Shown here: one piece after another, positions 1-6,244 of the stretch
Numbering within the stretch: position 1 is the stretch's first letter
Layout: every line of letters starts with the position of its first letter
DNA from: UBA2862 sp045637485
GTDB lineage: Bacteria > Bacillota > Clostridia > Christensenellales > Aristaeellaceae
Direction: 5' to 3'
Length of the DNA stretch: 11,724 bases
NCBI GenBank assembly: GCA_045637485.1
Contig: JAZTZK010000201.1
Location: forward strand, 1-11,724
The notes under the pieces: generated by a model
Databases searched by the model: none
Seen by the model: the letters and a program-made list of their open reading frames with translations, nothing else
What the model was told of the DNA's origin: nothing
Made by a program: the position numbers and the translations under genes

Positions 1-30
1 AAATCAGAATAAACCCGACAGATTATCCAT

Positions 31-83
31 AATCAAAACAAATCCGTAGGATTTGCGACGCGAAGCTATCCCTTTAGGGCACC
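31..83. repeat. Dispersed hairpin module, copy 1
   Basis: This matches 1704-1758 almost base for base. The shared elements are AATCAAAA, a small hairpin (AAATCC-GTA-GGATTT), the invariant string GCGACGCGAAG, and CCCTTTAGGGCACC. The hairpin arm is one pair shorter here than in copy 2 (AAATCCC-GAA-GGGATTT), so both arms changed together and pairing is kept. It is followed by a fragment of the heptamer repeat family, as copy 2 is. Confidence 0.75.
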
Positions 84-140
84 GCCATTCCTCATTCAAT
101 TCTGGAAACTGGGGTGACAGGGTGCCCCTCGGTCGCCTGT

Positions 141-162
141 GGCGGCAGATTGCCGCCGCTAC
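141..162. repeat. Palindromic REP-like repeat, isolated copy
   Basis: GGCGGCA-GAT-TGCCGCC forms a perfect 7-bp stem with a 3-base loop, followed by GCTAC. The same design occurs three times at 4057-4161 with different but still pairing arm sequences. It lies downstream of the trmL terminator. Confidence 0.7.
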
Positions 163-207
163 ATAAACTCTCCCCGACATATAGGAATTCCACGATCCTT
201 CTCCCAC

Positions 208-236
208 AAAAAACGCCGGTCAGACCGGCGTTTTTT
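208..236 (-). terminator. Intrinsic terminator of the HAD-trmL unit
   Basis: Six A, then CGCCGGT-CAG-ACCGGCG, then six T. The stem is a perfect 7 bp of mostly GC pairs, extended by A-T pairs. On the minus strand it ends in a T run, as a rho-independent terminator should. The A and T runs on both sides mean it could also work in the other direction. Its first base is the last base of the trmL stop codon. Confidence 0.88.
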
Positions 237-751
237 CATACGTAATCCTTCCACTCCCCCGTCACCTCCGTGTGGTGCAAACGCCCCTCCCCGCTCAGGC
301 CGGGGAAATTCTGTTGGCGGAGGGCCTCGTAGAGGAGGATGGCCACCGAGTTGGACAGGTTCAGGGAGCGGGCGTCGGGGCGCATGGGGATGCGGACGCA
401 GCGGTCGTAGTTCGCCGCCAGCAGGTCCTCGTCCAGGCCCTTCGTCTCCCGGCCGAACACCAGGAAGTCGTCGGGGCCGTAGCGTGCGGCGCAGTAGTCC
501 CGGGGGGCCTTGGTGGTGGCGAAGTGGAGCACGGCGTCGGGACAGGCCTCCCGGAAGGCGGCCCAGCTCCTGTGGACCTCGTAGGTCATCATGTGCCAGT
601 AGTCCAGCCCCGCCCGCTTCAGGTACCTGTCGCTCAGCTCGAAGCCCAGGGGCTCGATCAGGTGCAGCTTCGCCCCCGTGGCGGCGCAGGTGCGGGCGAT
701 GTTGCCGGTGTTCTGGGGAATCTCGGGGTTGACCAGTACGATGTGCATCAT
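236..751 (-). CDS. trmL: tRNA (cytidine/uridine-34-2'-O)-methyltransferase TrmL, SPOUT family
   Basis: This 171-residue protein methylates the 2'-OH of the wobble nucleotide 34 in tRNA-Leu isoacceptors, using S-adenosylmethionine; it acts in the cytoplasm as a dimer. The three SPOUT motifs are clear: NPEIPQNTGNIAR at residues 8-20, FGRETKGL at 99-106, and IPM followed by SLNLSNS at 121-135, where the knotted SAM site lies. Length is close to the roughly 155-165 usual for the family. The start chosen is the first of two adjacent ATG codons: GGAGG sits 7 bases upstream, and this ATG overlaps the TGA of the upstream HAD gene as ATGA, a typical coupled-translation junction. A longer reading frame to 949 exists but would run deep into the HAD gene and adds no recognisable sequence. 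A strong terminator follows at once. Confidence 0.93.
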   Translation of the reverse strand: MMHIVLVNPEIPQNTGNIARTCAATGAKLHLIEPLGFELSDRYLKRAGLDYWHMMTYEVHRSWAAFREACPDAVLHFATTKAPRDYCAARYGPDDFLVFGRETKGLDEDLLAANYDRCVRIPMRPDARSLNLSNSVAILLYEALRQQNFPGLSGEGRLHHTEVTGEWKDYV

Positions 752-1566
752 GGCTGTGCCTCCAAAAGACTGAATATCGCCTTCGCCACGCCGTCGCCCG
801 CGTCGGTGTCGGTTACGCGCCTTGCGATCCGCTTCACCTCGTCGGTGGCGTTGCCCACGGCCACGGGCCAGCCCACGGCGCGCAGCATGTCCAGGTCGTT
901 GGCGTTGTCGCCGAAGGCCATGCAGTCCGCCAGGTCCAGGCCCAGCCACCGCGCCAGCCAGTCCAGCGCCGCCGCCTTGCCCATGCCCCGGGACATCAGC
1001 TCGACATTGCGCCAGGAGGAGTGGGTCACGCAGGCATCGGTCTGCTCGCGCAGGGCCGCGCGGACCTCTTCGATCAGGGCGGTATTCTCGGTGAGGCCCT
1101 CCAGCTTGTAGACGCTCCGCAGCGCCTCGGACTCGAACGCGGCCCGGTCGTCCAGCACCAGCTTGCCGCCGCCCAGGTAGCCCTTGATCATCGACGAGGG
1201 ATGGGCCAGCGCCGGGGTGTTCAGGCAGTACAGCGCCCCGGGCACGTAGCTGTTGATCTGCACGTCGTAGCGGCTGAGCACCCGGTAGACCGCCGCCACG
1301 TCCGCGGGGTCCATGAAGCGCTCATGCCAGATCTCCCCGTCCGGGCCCAGCACCGCGCCGCCGTTGACGATCACGACGGGCTGGTCCCCGGCGTCGCACT
1401 GGCGGATCACGTCGCCCAGCGCGCCGATCCAGCGCCCGCTGACGATGACAAAGGGAATGCCCCGCGCCCGGCACAGCCCCACCGCCCGCCGGGTGGCGTC
1501 GGAGATGGCCCCGCCCCGAGGCAATATCGTGCCGTCCACGTCCGTGGCGATCATGGTGACGGGCAT
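748..1566 (-). CDS. Cof-type HAD-IIB phosphatase
   Basis: This 272-residue protein belongs to the Cof/YbiV-like branch of the haloacid dehalogenase superfamily: soluble, magnesium-dependent phosphatases of sugar phosphates, nucleotides or cofactors. All four HAD motifs are present: DVDGT at residues 9-13 (nucleophile D9, acid/base D11), SGR at 43-45, the lysine of motif III at K197 (GMGKAAALDW), and GDNANDLDM at 219-227, whose aspartates hold the metal. The stretch between motifs II and III is the C2-type cap, which sets substrate choice; the substrate cannot be read from sequence. The ATG start has GGAGG 9 bases upstream. It is the first gene of a two-gene unit with trmL; the pairing shows translational coupling but gives no functional link. 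Upstream DNA is repeat-rich and shows no convincing promoter. Confidence 0.9.
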   Translation of the reverse strand: MPVTMIATDVDGTILPRGGAISDATRRAVGLCRARGIPFVIVSGRWIGALGDVIRQCDAGDQPVVIVNGGAVLGPDGEIWHERFMDPADVAAVYRVLSRYDVQINSYVPGALYCLNTPALAHPSSMIKGYLGGGKLVLDDRAAFESEALRSVYKLEGLTENTALIEEVRAALREQTDACVTHSSWRNVELMSRGMGKAAALDWLARWLGLDLADCMAFGDNANDLDMLRAVGWPVAVGNATDEVKRIARRVTDTDAGDGVAKAIFSLLEAQP

Positions 1567-1605
1567 TGGAACGCACCTCCGTTGGTGATGGGTTTTGGGG
1601 CAAGA

Positions 1606-1629
1606 GGGGTTAGGGGTTAGGGGGTAGGG
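1606..1629 (+). repeat. Heptamer tandem repeat, GGGGTTA type, plus orientation
   Basis: The units read GGGGTTA, GGGGTTA, GGGGGTA, GGG. A further GGG-TTTT-GGGG lies just before, at 1590-1600. The strand has at least four runs of three or more G with 2-3 base spacers, so it could fold into a G-quadruplex. It faces an inverted copy at 1760-1793. Confidence 0.75.
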
Positions 1630-1635
1630 AAGGAT

Positions 1636-1652
1636 GAAATCCTTGCGGATTT
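1636..1652. repeat. Short hairpin related to the dispersed module
   Basis: GAAATCC-TTGC-GGATTTC is followed on the plus strand by a T run. It matches the AAATCC/GGATTT hairpin of the module copies at 31-83 and 1704-1758. It looks like a plus-strand terminator, but no plus-strand gene lies to its left, so a repeat is the better reading. Confidence 0.5.
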
Positions 1653-1703
1653 CTTTTTATTCAAGGGATTATGGAGCGGTAGAACCTTTTGTCGTTTCCA
1701 TTG

Positions 1704-1758
1704 AATCAAAATAAATCCCGAAGGGATTTGCGACGCGAAGATAGCCCTTTAGGGCACC
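1704..1758. repeat. Dispersed hairpin module, copy 2
   Basis: This is the second copy of the module at 31-83. It contains AAATCCC-GAA-GGGATTT, then GCGACGCGAAG, then the palindrome GCCCT-TT-AGGGC. It is followed directly by the C-rich heptamer array. The two copies differ mainly in the stem length and in the bases around CTATCCC versus ATAGCCC. Confidence 0.75.
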
Positions 1759-1759
1759 A

Positions 1760-1793
1760 CCCCTAACCCCTAACCCCTAAAACCTAACCCCTC
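1760..1793 (-). repeat. Heptamer tandem repeat, GGGGTTA type, minus orientation
   Basis: On the minus strand the units read AGGGGTT, AGGTTTT, AGGGGTT, AGGGGTT, AGGGG. It is the inverted partner of 1606-1629, and the pair encloses about 130 bases of hairpin-bearing sequence. The minus strand has four GGGG runs and could form a G-quadruplex. The irregular AGGTTTT unit recurs at 4183-4189. Confidence 0.75.
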
Positions 1794-1831
1794 AACTTCT
1801 GATTTGTCGCGCAGCGACAAATCAGAACTTG
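1793..1831. repeat. Long imperfect palindrome over the rluA stop codon
   Basis: The core is a perfect 13-bp stem (1798-1810 with 1814-1826) around a GCA loop, and the pairing extends about five bases further with one mismatch. The right arm supplies the last codons and the stop of the pseudouridine synthase gene. There is no T run on the minus side, so it is not a classical terminator, although it could stall RNA polymerase or protect the 3' end. The first ten bases of the window repeat part of the right arm. Confidence 0.7.
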
Positions 1832-2691
1832 CCCCATCCGGGCGCCTTCGCTCCGAAGCTCATGCACCGGTAATCAATCAGCGGGCTGTCCTCGACAACC
1901 GTCAGGCTCTCGTGCCACAGGCAGAGCCGGGCGCACTGGTATCTTCGGTTGGCTTGGCGGTCGCCGTAGCGGTCGTCGCCCAGCAGGGGGTGGCCGAAGT
2001 CGGCCATGTGGGCGCGCAGCTGGTGGGTGCGACCGGTGACCGGCTCCAGCAGCACCTCGAACAGCCCCGCCTTCGCCTCCCGGAGCACCCGGTAGCGGGT
2101 GCGGATGGGCTTCGCGCCGGGAACGGCCCTGTGCAGCACCCGCACCTCCCCCCGGCGGGCGTCCTTGGCCAGCCAGGCGTCCAGCGTGCCCTCGGTCCGG
2201 TCAAATGGGTTCAGGGCCAGGGCGCGGTATGTCTTTTTAAGCCCCGCGTGGTCCCGGAAGGCCTCCAGCGCCTGGGTCAGCACCGCCGCGTCCGCGGCGG
2301 CCAGCACGATGCCCCCGGCGGCCGCGTCCAGCCGATGGCAAAGCCGGGCGTTCGGCCAGCGGCGTTGCAGGCGGGTGAGCAGCGTGTCCGCGCCGACGCC
2401 GTCCCGGTCCACGTCCACCGGCAGCCCCTGGGGCTTCACGGCGACGATCAGCCTGTCGTCGCTGAACAGCACCTCCGGCTCTGGCTCCAGCCACTTGGCG
2501 TTGAGGTAGATCCACAGCGCGTCCCCGCCACGGACAGTAGCCTCCGCCCCGCTGCGCACGCCGTTGATCCGCACATCCCGCCGCTTCAGCGCGTCCCGCA
2601 GCACGCGGCCCGGGACGAGGGGCCAGGCCCGCTTCAGATAGCGCTCCAGCGGCGTCTCCGGGACCCCGGTGGGCACGGTATGGACGGTCAC
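1822..2691 (-). CDS. RluA-family RNA pseudouridine synthase
   Basis: This 289-residue protein converts uridine to pseudouridine in structured RNA. Residues about 12-62 look like an S4 RNA-binding domain (TPLERYLKR through DALWIYL). The catalytic domain follows: VKPQGLPV at 85-92, the catalytic aspartate D122 in HRLD (119-122), GRTHQLRAHM at 220-229, and HPLLGDDRYG at 234-243. This is the RluC/RluD subtype with an S4 domain; the target RNA (23S rRNA or another) cannot be told from sequence. The start is GTG: it overlaps the TGA of the upstream yigZ-like gene as GTGA, and GAGGAGG lies 7 bases before it. A longer frame to 3381 would cover the whole neighbouring gene and is rejected. The stop codon lies inside a palindromic repeat. 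Confidence 0.9.
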   Translation of the reverse strand: MTVHTVPTGVPETPLERYLKRAWPLVPGRVLRDALKRRDVRINGVRSGAEATVRGGDALWIYLNAKWLEPEPEVLFSDDRLIVAVKPQGLPVDVDRDGVGADTLLTRLQRRWPNARLCHRLDAAAGGIVLAAADAAVLTQALEAFRDHAGLKKTYRALALNPFDRTEGTLDAWLAKDARRGEVRVLHRAVPGAKPIRTRYRVLREAKAGLFEVLLEPVTGRTHQLRAHMADFGHPLLGDDRYGDRQANRRYQCARLCLWHESLTVVEDSPLIDYRCMSFGAKAPGWGKF

Positions 2692-3335
2692 GGGGCGTCC
2701 TCCTCGGGCCAGGCCAGGTAGATCTCCTCGTAGCGCAACGGCTCCACCGCCCCGTCGGACATGTTCGCCAGCCGGGCCAGAAACCCTTCCTCGTCGGCGC
2801 AGCGCACCACCAGCGTGTAGGTCACCACGTCGGTGAAGGCCTTGTCCTCCACGCTCACCGGCTCGTCCTTCAGGAAGAAGTCCATGCGGTTGATCATCGG
2901 GTAGCCGATCTCCATCAGGTAGCGGGCCGTGGGATGCATCGTACCCACGCCCGACGCCCGCAGCGCCGCCGCCGCGCCCTGGGAATAGGCCCGCACCAGC
3001 CCGCCCGCGCCCAGCAGTATGCCGCCGAAGTAGCGGGTCACCACCACGGCGCAGTTGGTGACGCCCCGGGCCTTCATCACCTCGATGATGGGCATGCCCG
3101 CAGTCCCCCCCGGCTCGCCGTCGTCGGAGTAGCGCATCACGCCCATGTTCGGCCCGATGATGTAGGCGTAGCAGTTGTGGGTGGCGTCCTTGTACTTTGC
3201 CCGCATCTCGGAAAGGAAGGCCAACGCCTCCGCCTCGGTCTCGCAGGGCCGCCCGTGCCCGATGAACCGGGACTTGTTGACGATGAACTCCTCCTGGGCG
3301 TCGCGCAGGAGGGTCTTGTAGGGCTTCAGGGACAT
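2688..3335 (-). CDS. YigZ/IMPACT family protein (UPF0029)
   Basis: This 215-residue cytosolic protein matches the bacterial YigZ family, whose N-terminal half is the IMPACT domain shared with eukaryotic regulators of the translation kinase GCN2. The family signature is complete: KSRF at residues 21-24, DDGEPGGTAGMP at 71-82, and TRYFGGILLGAGGL at about 100-113. The C-terminal part (from about 140) fits the ferredoxin-like DUF1949 fold found in YigZ. No enzymatic activity is firmly established for the bacterial family; ribosome or nucleic-acid association is the usual idea. The ATG start has AAAGGAGG placed 4 bases upstream. Its stop overlaps the start of the pseudouridine synthase gene, so the two are probably translated together, in line with a shared RNA or ribosome context. 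Confidence 0.9.
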   Translation of the reverse strand: MSLKPYKTLLRDAQEEFIVNKSRFIGHGRPCETEAEALAFLSEMRAKYKDATHNCYAYIIGPNMGVMRYSDDGEPGGTAGMPIIEVMKARGVTNCAVVVTRYFGGILLGAGGLVRAYSQGAAAALRASGVGTMHPTARYLMEIGYPMINRMDFFLKDEPVSVEDKAFTDVVTYTLVVRCADEEGFLARLANMSDGAVEPLRYEEIYLAWPEEDAP

Positions 3336-3353
3336 GGGACCTCCTTTGTTGAT

Positions 3354-3372
3354 AATGAGGAATTCCTAATTC
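3354..3372. repeat. Compact fused copy of the GGAATTA-type repeat
   Basis: The sequence AATGAGGAATTCCTAATTC joins the two inverted halves of the repeat that flanks the insertion sequence further right. The centre, AGGAATTCCT, is a perfect 10-base palindrome. It lies in the 55-base gap between the metallophosphoesterase and yigZ-like genes. Confidence 0.5.
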
Positions 3373-3390
3373 TCTCTTCATCCCGCCGGT

Positions 3391-3987
3391 TCAAAACTCA
3401 ATGATGTATCTCTTGTACGCGTTCACGCACACCGTTTCCCCGTACCTCCGCTCCCTCTGGAAGCCCATCGCGCCGTATTCCTGGTGGACGTGGCCGTAGA
3501 CCAGGTAGCGGGGCTGCCAGCGGTCCATCAGCGCAAGGAAGGTCTCGAAGCCCCGGTGGGGCAGGTCCTCCAGGTCGCCGACGCCCCGCGCGGGGGCGTG
3601 GGCCAGCAGTATGTCGAAGCCCCTGTTGCGGCGCAGCTTCCACCACAGCTTCCTGGCGCGGCGGGCCATCTGGCGCTCGGTGTGCATGTAGGGCTCGTCG
3701 GGCCGGTAGCGCATGCTGCCTCCCAGGCCCAGCACCCGCACGCCGCCCACCACGCAGATGTCGTCCTCCACGCAGGTGCAGCCCTCGGGGGGCTTTCTGT
3801 CATAGCCCTTGTCGTGGTTGCCGTGGACGTAGAGTATCGGCGCGTTGGTAAAGCAGGTCAAAAATGACAGGTACTCCGCGGGCAGGTCGCCGCAGGAGAG
3901 GATCAGGTCGATACCCTCCAGCAACCGCCGATCCAGGTAGTCCCAAAGCGCCTTGTCCGCAACGTCCGAAAGCACCATGATCTTCAT
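3391..3987 (-). CDS. Calcineurin-like metallophosphoesterase
   Basis: This 198-residue soluble protein has the fold and most metal-binding motifs of calcineurin-like phosphoesterases: D8 in motif I, GDLP at 33-36, GNHD at 56-59, H130 in LLAHAPA, and GHVH at 165-168. These would hold two metal ions for hydrolysis of a phosphomonoester or phosphodiester; the substrate is unknown. Motif I is unusual: the normal D-x-H reads D-V-A here, so one metal ligand is replaced by alanine, while other residues look intact. I infer a subfamily trait rather than decay, because the rest of the protein is well kept. The ATG start has AAAGGGG 8 bases upstream. A 55-base gap with a repeat separates it from the yigZ-like gene downstream; no terminator is seen there, so they may share a transcript. 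Confidence 0.87.
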   Translation of the reverse strand: MKIMVLSDVADKALWDYLDRRLLEGIDLILSCGDLPAEYLSFLTCFTNAPILYVHGNHDKGYDRKPPEGCTCVEDDICVVGGVRVLGLGGSMRYRPDEPYMHTERQMARRARKLWWKLRRNRGFDILLAHAPARGVGDLEDLPHRGFETFLALMDRWQPRYLVYGHVHQEYGAMGFQRERRYGETVCVNAYKRYIIEF

Positions 3988-4056
3988 ACCTGACGCCCCT
4001 TTTGTGTGGTCGGTCGAATGGGTTTACGGGGGTGGTGGCGGGGTTATGGGGGTAGT

Positions 4057-4082
4057 GGCGACTGGCAGTCGCCGCTACGGGG
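4057..4082. repeat. Palindromic REP-like repeat, cluster copy 1
   Basis: GGCGACT-GGC-AGTCGCC is a perfect 7-bp stem followed by GCTACGGGG. The arms differ from the other copies, yet pairing is complete. Confidence 0.75.
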
Positions 4083-4087
4083 ATCGT

Positions 4088-4112
4088 GGCGGCAGATTGC
4101 CGACGCTACGGG
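4088..4112. repeat. Palindromic REP-like repeat, cluster copy 2
   Basis: GGCGGCA-GAT-TGCCGAC is followed by GCTACGGG. It has one mismatch in the stem, and its left arm and loop are identical to those of the isolated copy at 141-162. Confidence 0.75.
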
Positions 4113-4135
4113 TTGGGACCGTCGCATTGGATGGT

Positions 4136-4161
4136 GGCGGCGCAGACGCCGCCGCTGCGGG
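4136..4161. repeat. Palindromic REP-like repeat, cluster copy 3
   Basis: GGCGGCG-CAGA-CGCCGCC is a perfect 7-bp stem followed by GCTGCGGG. With copies 1 and 2 it fills most of the gap between the metallophosphoesterase and the BMP-domain gene. Confidence 0.75.
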
Positions 4162-4173
4162 ATGCGCCGTTAT

Positions 4174-4206
4174 CCCAACCCCTAAAACCTAACCCCTATA
4201 ACCCCT
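4174..4206 (-). repeat. Heptamer tandem repeat at the 3' end of the BMP-domain gene
   Basis: Read on the minus strand it contains TAGGGGTT, GGGGTTA, GGTTTTA and GGGGTTG units, including the same irregular GGTTTTA unit as 1760-1793. It starts at the TAG stop codon of the BMP-domain gene. Confidence 0.65.
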
Positions 4207-6193
4207 ACTTCCTCGCCTCGCCCTGCAGCTCCTCCGCCCTCCAGCTGAACGCCGACGGGGAGGGCATTTCGATTTCGCGGATGCCCTGGAGCTCCACCAG
4301 CGCCCGGGCCTCGTCCTTCAGCTCGTCGATGGCCGGGATACCGCCCACCACGTTGTCCACCAGCCAATCCATGGCGATGATGTCCGCGGGGCTGAGCCTG
4401 CCGTCCACGGGGCAGCGGATCTCGCCGGCCTGGTCGCGTATGATGCTCTCGAAGGGCCAGAACACGCCCTCGCGGATGCGCTCCTTCACCAGCTCCACCA
4501 GCCGCTTCAGGCCGATGTCCATGCGCTGGGACATCACCAGATCCACCGCGTCGGAGGACATGCCCCACCAGTAGTTGACGGCCTTGGGCTTGTCGGTATT
4601 GGCGTCCTTCCAGTTGCCCTTCAGCACGCTGCGGGTCAGGGATTCATAGATGCGGCTCCAGTCCAGCACGGGGATGGCCAGGCTCTCCTTCACGCCGTCC
4701 ACCTGGGTATAGAGGCCGTATTCCACGGCGTGGTGGCTGGGCGCGCCCACGTCCAGGCTGGAGATCATCTGCACCGACGGATCGCCGAAGGGATCGTCGG
4801 GGTCGAAGTCCTTCCGGGTGGACCAGGCCAGGCAGACCTTGACCCTCGGGTTCACCATACGGGCCCCCAGGGCGAAGGCGTTGATGCTTGCGGCCACGCC
4901 GGCGATGGGATAGTCGGCGATGTAGCCCACCCTGTCGTTGGTGGTCAGGGCCCCGGCGATCATGCCGATCAGGAACTTGACCTCGTAGATGCGCAGGTAG
5001 TAGCTGCGCACCCGCTGCCAGGAGGCCAGCAGCGAGCAGTTCAGTATCCTGGCGTCGGGGTGCTTGATGGAGGCCTTCATCGACGCGGCCAGCATCACCG
5101 GGGACGTGGTGAAGATCAGCCTGTTGCCCTCCTGGATCAGCCGCTCGATCTCCGATTCGAAGTTCGCCGCCTCCGGGCAGACGCAGACCGTGGCCTTGAC
5201 CCGGTCCCCCATCTCGTTTTCCAGGTTCATGCGCCCCAGGTCGTGCCAGTAGGTCCAGCCGGACTGGTAGGGGTCCCGGTGGTACAGGAAGGCCACCTTC
5301 ACGCTGGAGGGACCGAACAGCGTATTCAGCAGGCTGCCCTGCTTCTCCTCCGACGGCTTCATGATCAGGGCGACGTTCTCCGGCTCCTTCTCCTTCTCGA
5401 ACTCGCCCCACAGCGCCTTGACCTCGCCCCGTATCTGGGGCTCGAACTTATGGGGCGCCTCGGCGTAGCCGGTGGCGGCCAGGTAGATCAGGAAGGCGTC
5501 GCCGGTGGTGGCGGGCAGCTTGCCGGGGTCGCTGGCGGCCTCCCGGGCCTTGTACTCGGCGCGAAAGCGCATGTAGGCGGCCTGGAAGTCGCTCAGATCC
5601 TCGCTGGTCCACTTCTCCCCCTGCGCATGGCCCGTCAGCGCGCACAGCTTGGCATAGCTGCCGGGGCGGGAAAACCACAGGTAGTTGATGCCGGTATCGG
5701 CATAGAAGGGCAGGAATTCATAGTACAGCTGGATCACCGGGTCGTCGGTGCGCCCCGGCAGCACCCTGGTGACCTCGGCCTCGATGTACACCGAATCCAG
5801 GTATTTCATCACGCTGACGCGCTTGTTGCCCTCCACAAGATAAAACTGATTCAGATATTCCAGCGCCTTCACCGGCTGGTTCATGCCCTGCTCCACCACG
5901 CTCTCGCACAGCGTGGCCCACTTGCGGGCGAATTCCGAGCCCGGGTCCAGCACCGGCATGAAGTTCGGCGCAAAGGCGTTGGTGCGGCCCTTCGAGGCCG
6001 TGCCCACGACCTTCGTCAGTGGGACCTGCACCAGCCCCAGGGAGACCCTGCCGAGGGTGTTCAGCTGCGGGTTGATCTCCTCCAGCACCGGCAGCGACGG
6101 ATTCAGATGCCTTTGCAGGCTGCTGTGGTATGCCTTCAGCCCCAGCTTCCGCGCCCTGACATAGGCGTCCGTGCCGATAACTCCACCGATCAT
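4205..6193 (-). CDS. Cytosolic BMP (PnrA/Med-like) ligand-binding protein with ParB/Srx-like N-terminal domain
   Basis: A 662-residue protein of unknown role. Residues about 100-145 resemble the ParB/sulfiredoxin fold (QPVKALEYL, then YLVEGNKRVSVMKYL, then a V-rich strand). Residues about 297-520 match BMP-family binding domains (VKVAFLYHRDP at the start, then VKFLIGMIAGALTTNDRVGYIAD at about 405-427, broken here for description only), a fold that in PnrA-like proteins binds purine nucleosides. The rest is a helical C-terminal region. There is no signal peptide, lipobox or membrane segment, so it should act in the cytoplasm, unlike transporter-bound BMP lipoproteins. The ATG chosen has AGGAG 9 bases upstream; a TTG ten codons earlier is rejected. 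It stands alone with its own promoter, and no transporter genes are adjacent. A nucleoside or small-ligand sensor is an inference; the domain calls are fairly sure. Confidence 0.8.
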   Translation of the reverse strand: MIGGVIGTDAYVRARKLGLKAYHSSLQRHLNPSLPVLEEINPQLNTLGRVSLGLVQVPLTKVVGTASKGRTNAFAPNFMPVLDPGSEFARKWATLCESVVEQGMNQPVKALEYLNQFYLVEGNKRVSVMKYLDSVYIEAEVTRVLPGRTDDPVIQLYYEFLPFYADTGINYLWFSRPGSYAKLCALTGHAQGEKWTSEDLSDFQAAYMRFRAEYKAREAASDPGKLPATTGDAFLIYLAATGYAEAPHKFEPQIRGEVKALWGEFEKEKEPENVALIMKPSEEKQGSLLNTLFGPSSVKVAFLYHRDPYQSGWTYWHDLGRMNLENEMGDRVKATVCVCPEAANFESEIERLIQEGNRLIFTTSPVMLAASMKASIKHPDARILNCSLLASWQRVRSYYLRIYEVKFLIGMIAGALTTNDRVGYIADYPIAGVAASINAFALGARMVNPRVKVCLAWSTRKDFDPDDPFGDPSVQMISSLDVGAPSHHAVEYGLYTQVDGVKESLAIPVLDWSRIYESLTRSVLKGNWKDANTDKPKAVNYWWGMSSDAVDLVMSQRMDIGLKRLVELVKERIREGVFWPFESIIRDQAGEIRCPVDGRLSPADIIAMDWLVDNVVGGIPAIDELKDEARALVELQGIREIEMPSPSAFSWRAEELQGEARK

Positions 6194-6244
6194 ATTCTCA
6201 CGCTCCTGTCGATCAGGATTCAAGCACCCTTTGGTGCCCGTAAG

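Larger units (their letters stand above)
1..207. other. Repeat-filled intergenic region at left edge
   Basis: No convincing gene lies here. The stretch holds the dispersed hairpin module (31-83), a fragment of the 7-base repeat family (about 86-105, CATTCCT CATTCAA units) and one palindromic repeat (141-162). Its first ten bases match the right arm of the hairpin at 1793-1831, so the same repeat probably continues to the left of the window. A 67-codon reading frame on the minus strand (4-207) is made entirely of these repeats and has no family resemblance, so it is not called as a gene. Confidence 0.6.

Noticed and set aside
4..207. 67-codon minus-strand reading frame at the left edge
   Set aside because: It consists of dispersed repeats and has no recognisable protein features; its product resembles nothing I know.
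236..949. Longer trmL start at 949
   Set aside because: The extra 66 residues lie inside the HAD gene in another frame, are arginine- and glycine-rich, and the ATGA junction at 751 has a proper ribosome binding site.
1636..1661. Plus-strand intrinsic terminator
   Set aside because: The hairpin and T run look right, but no plus-strand gene precedes it and the hairpin belongs to the dispersed module family.
1606..1793. True telomere or linear replicon end
   Set aside because: The arrays are short, degenerate, internal to housekeeping genes and occur in both orientations.
4057..4161. Possible CRISPR array
   Set aside because: There are only three copies, the arms vary, spacing is irregular (31 and 48 bases between starts), and the repeats are REP-like palindromes with no cas genes nearby.
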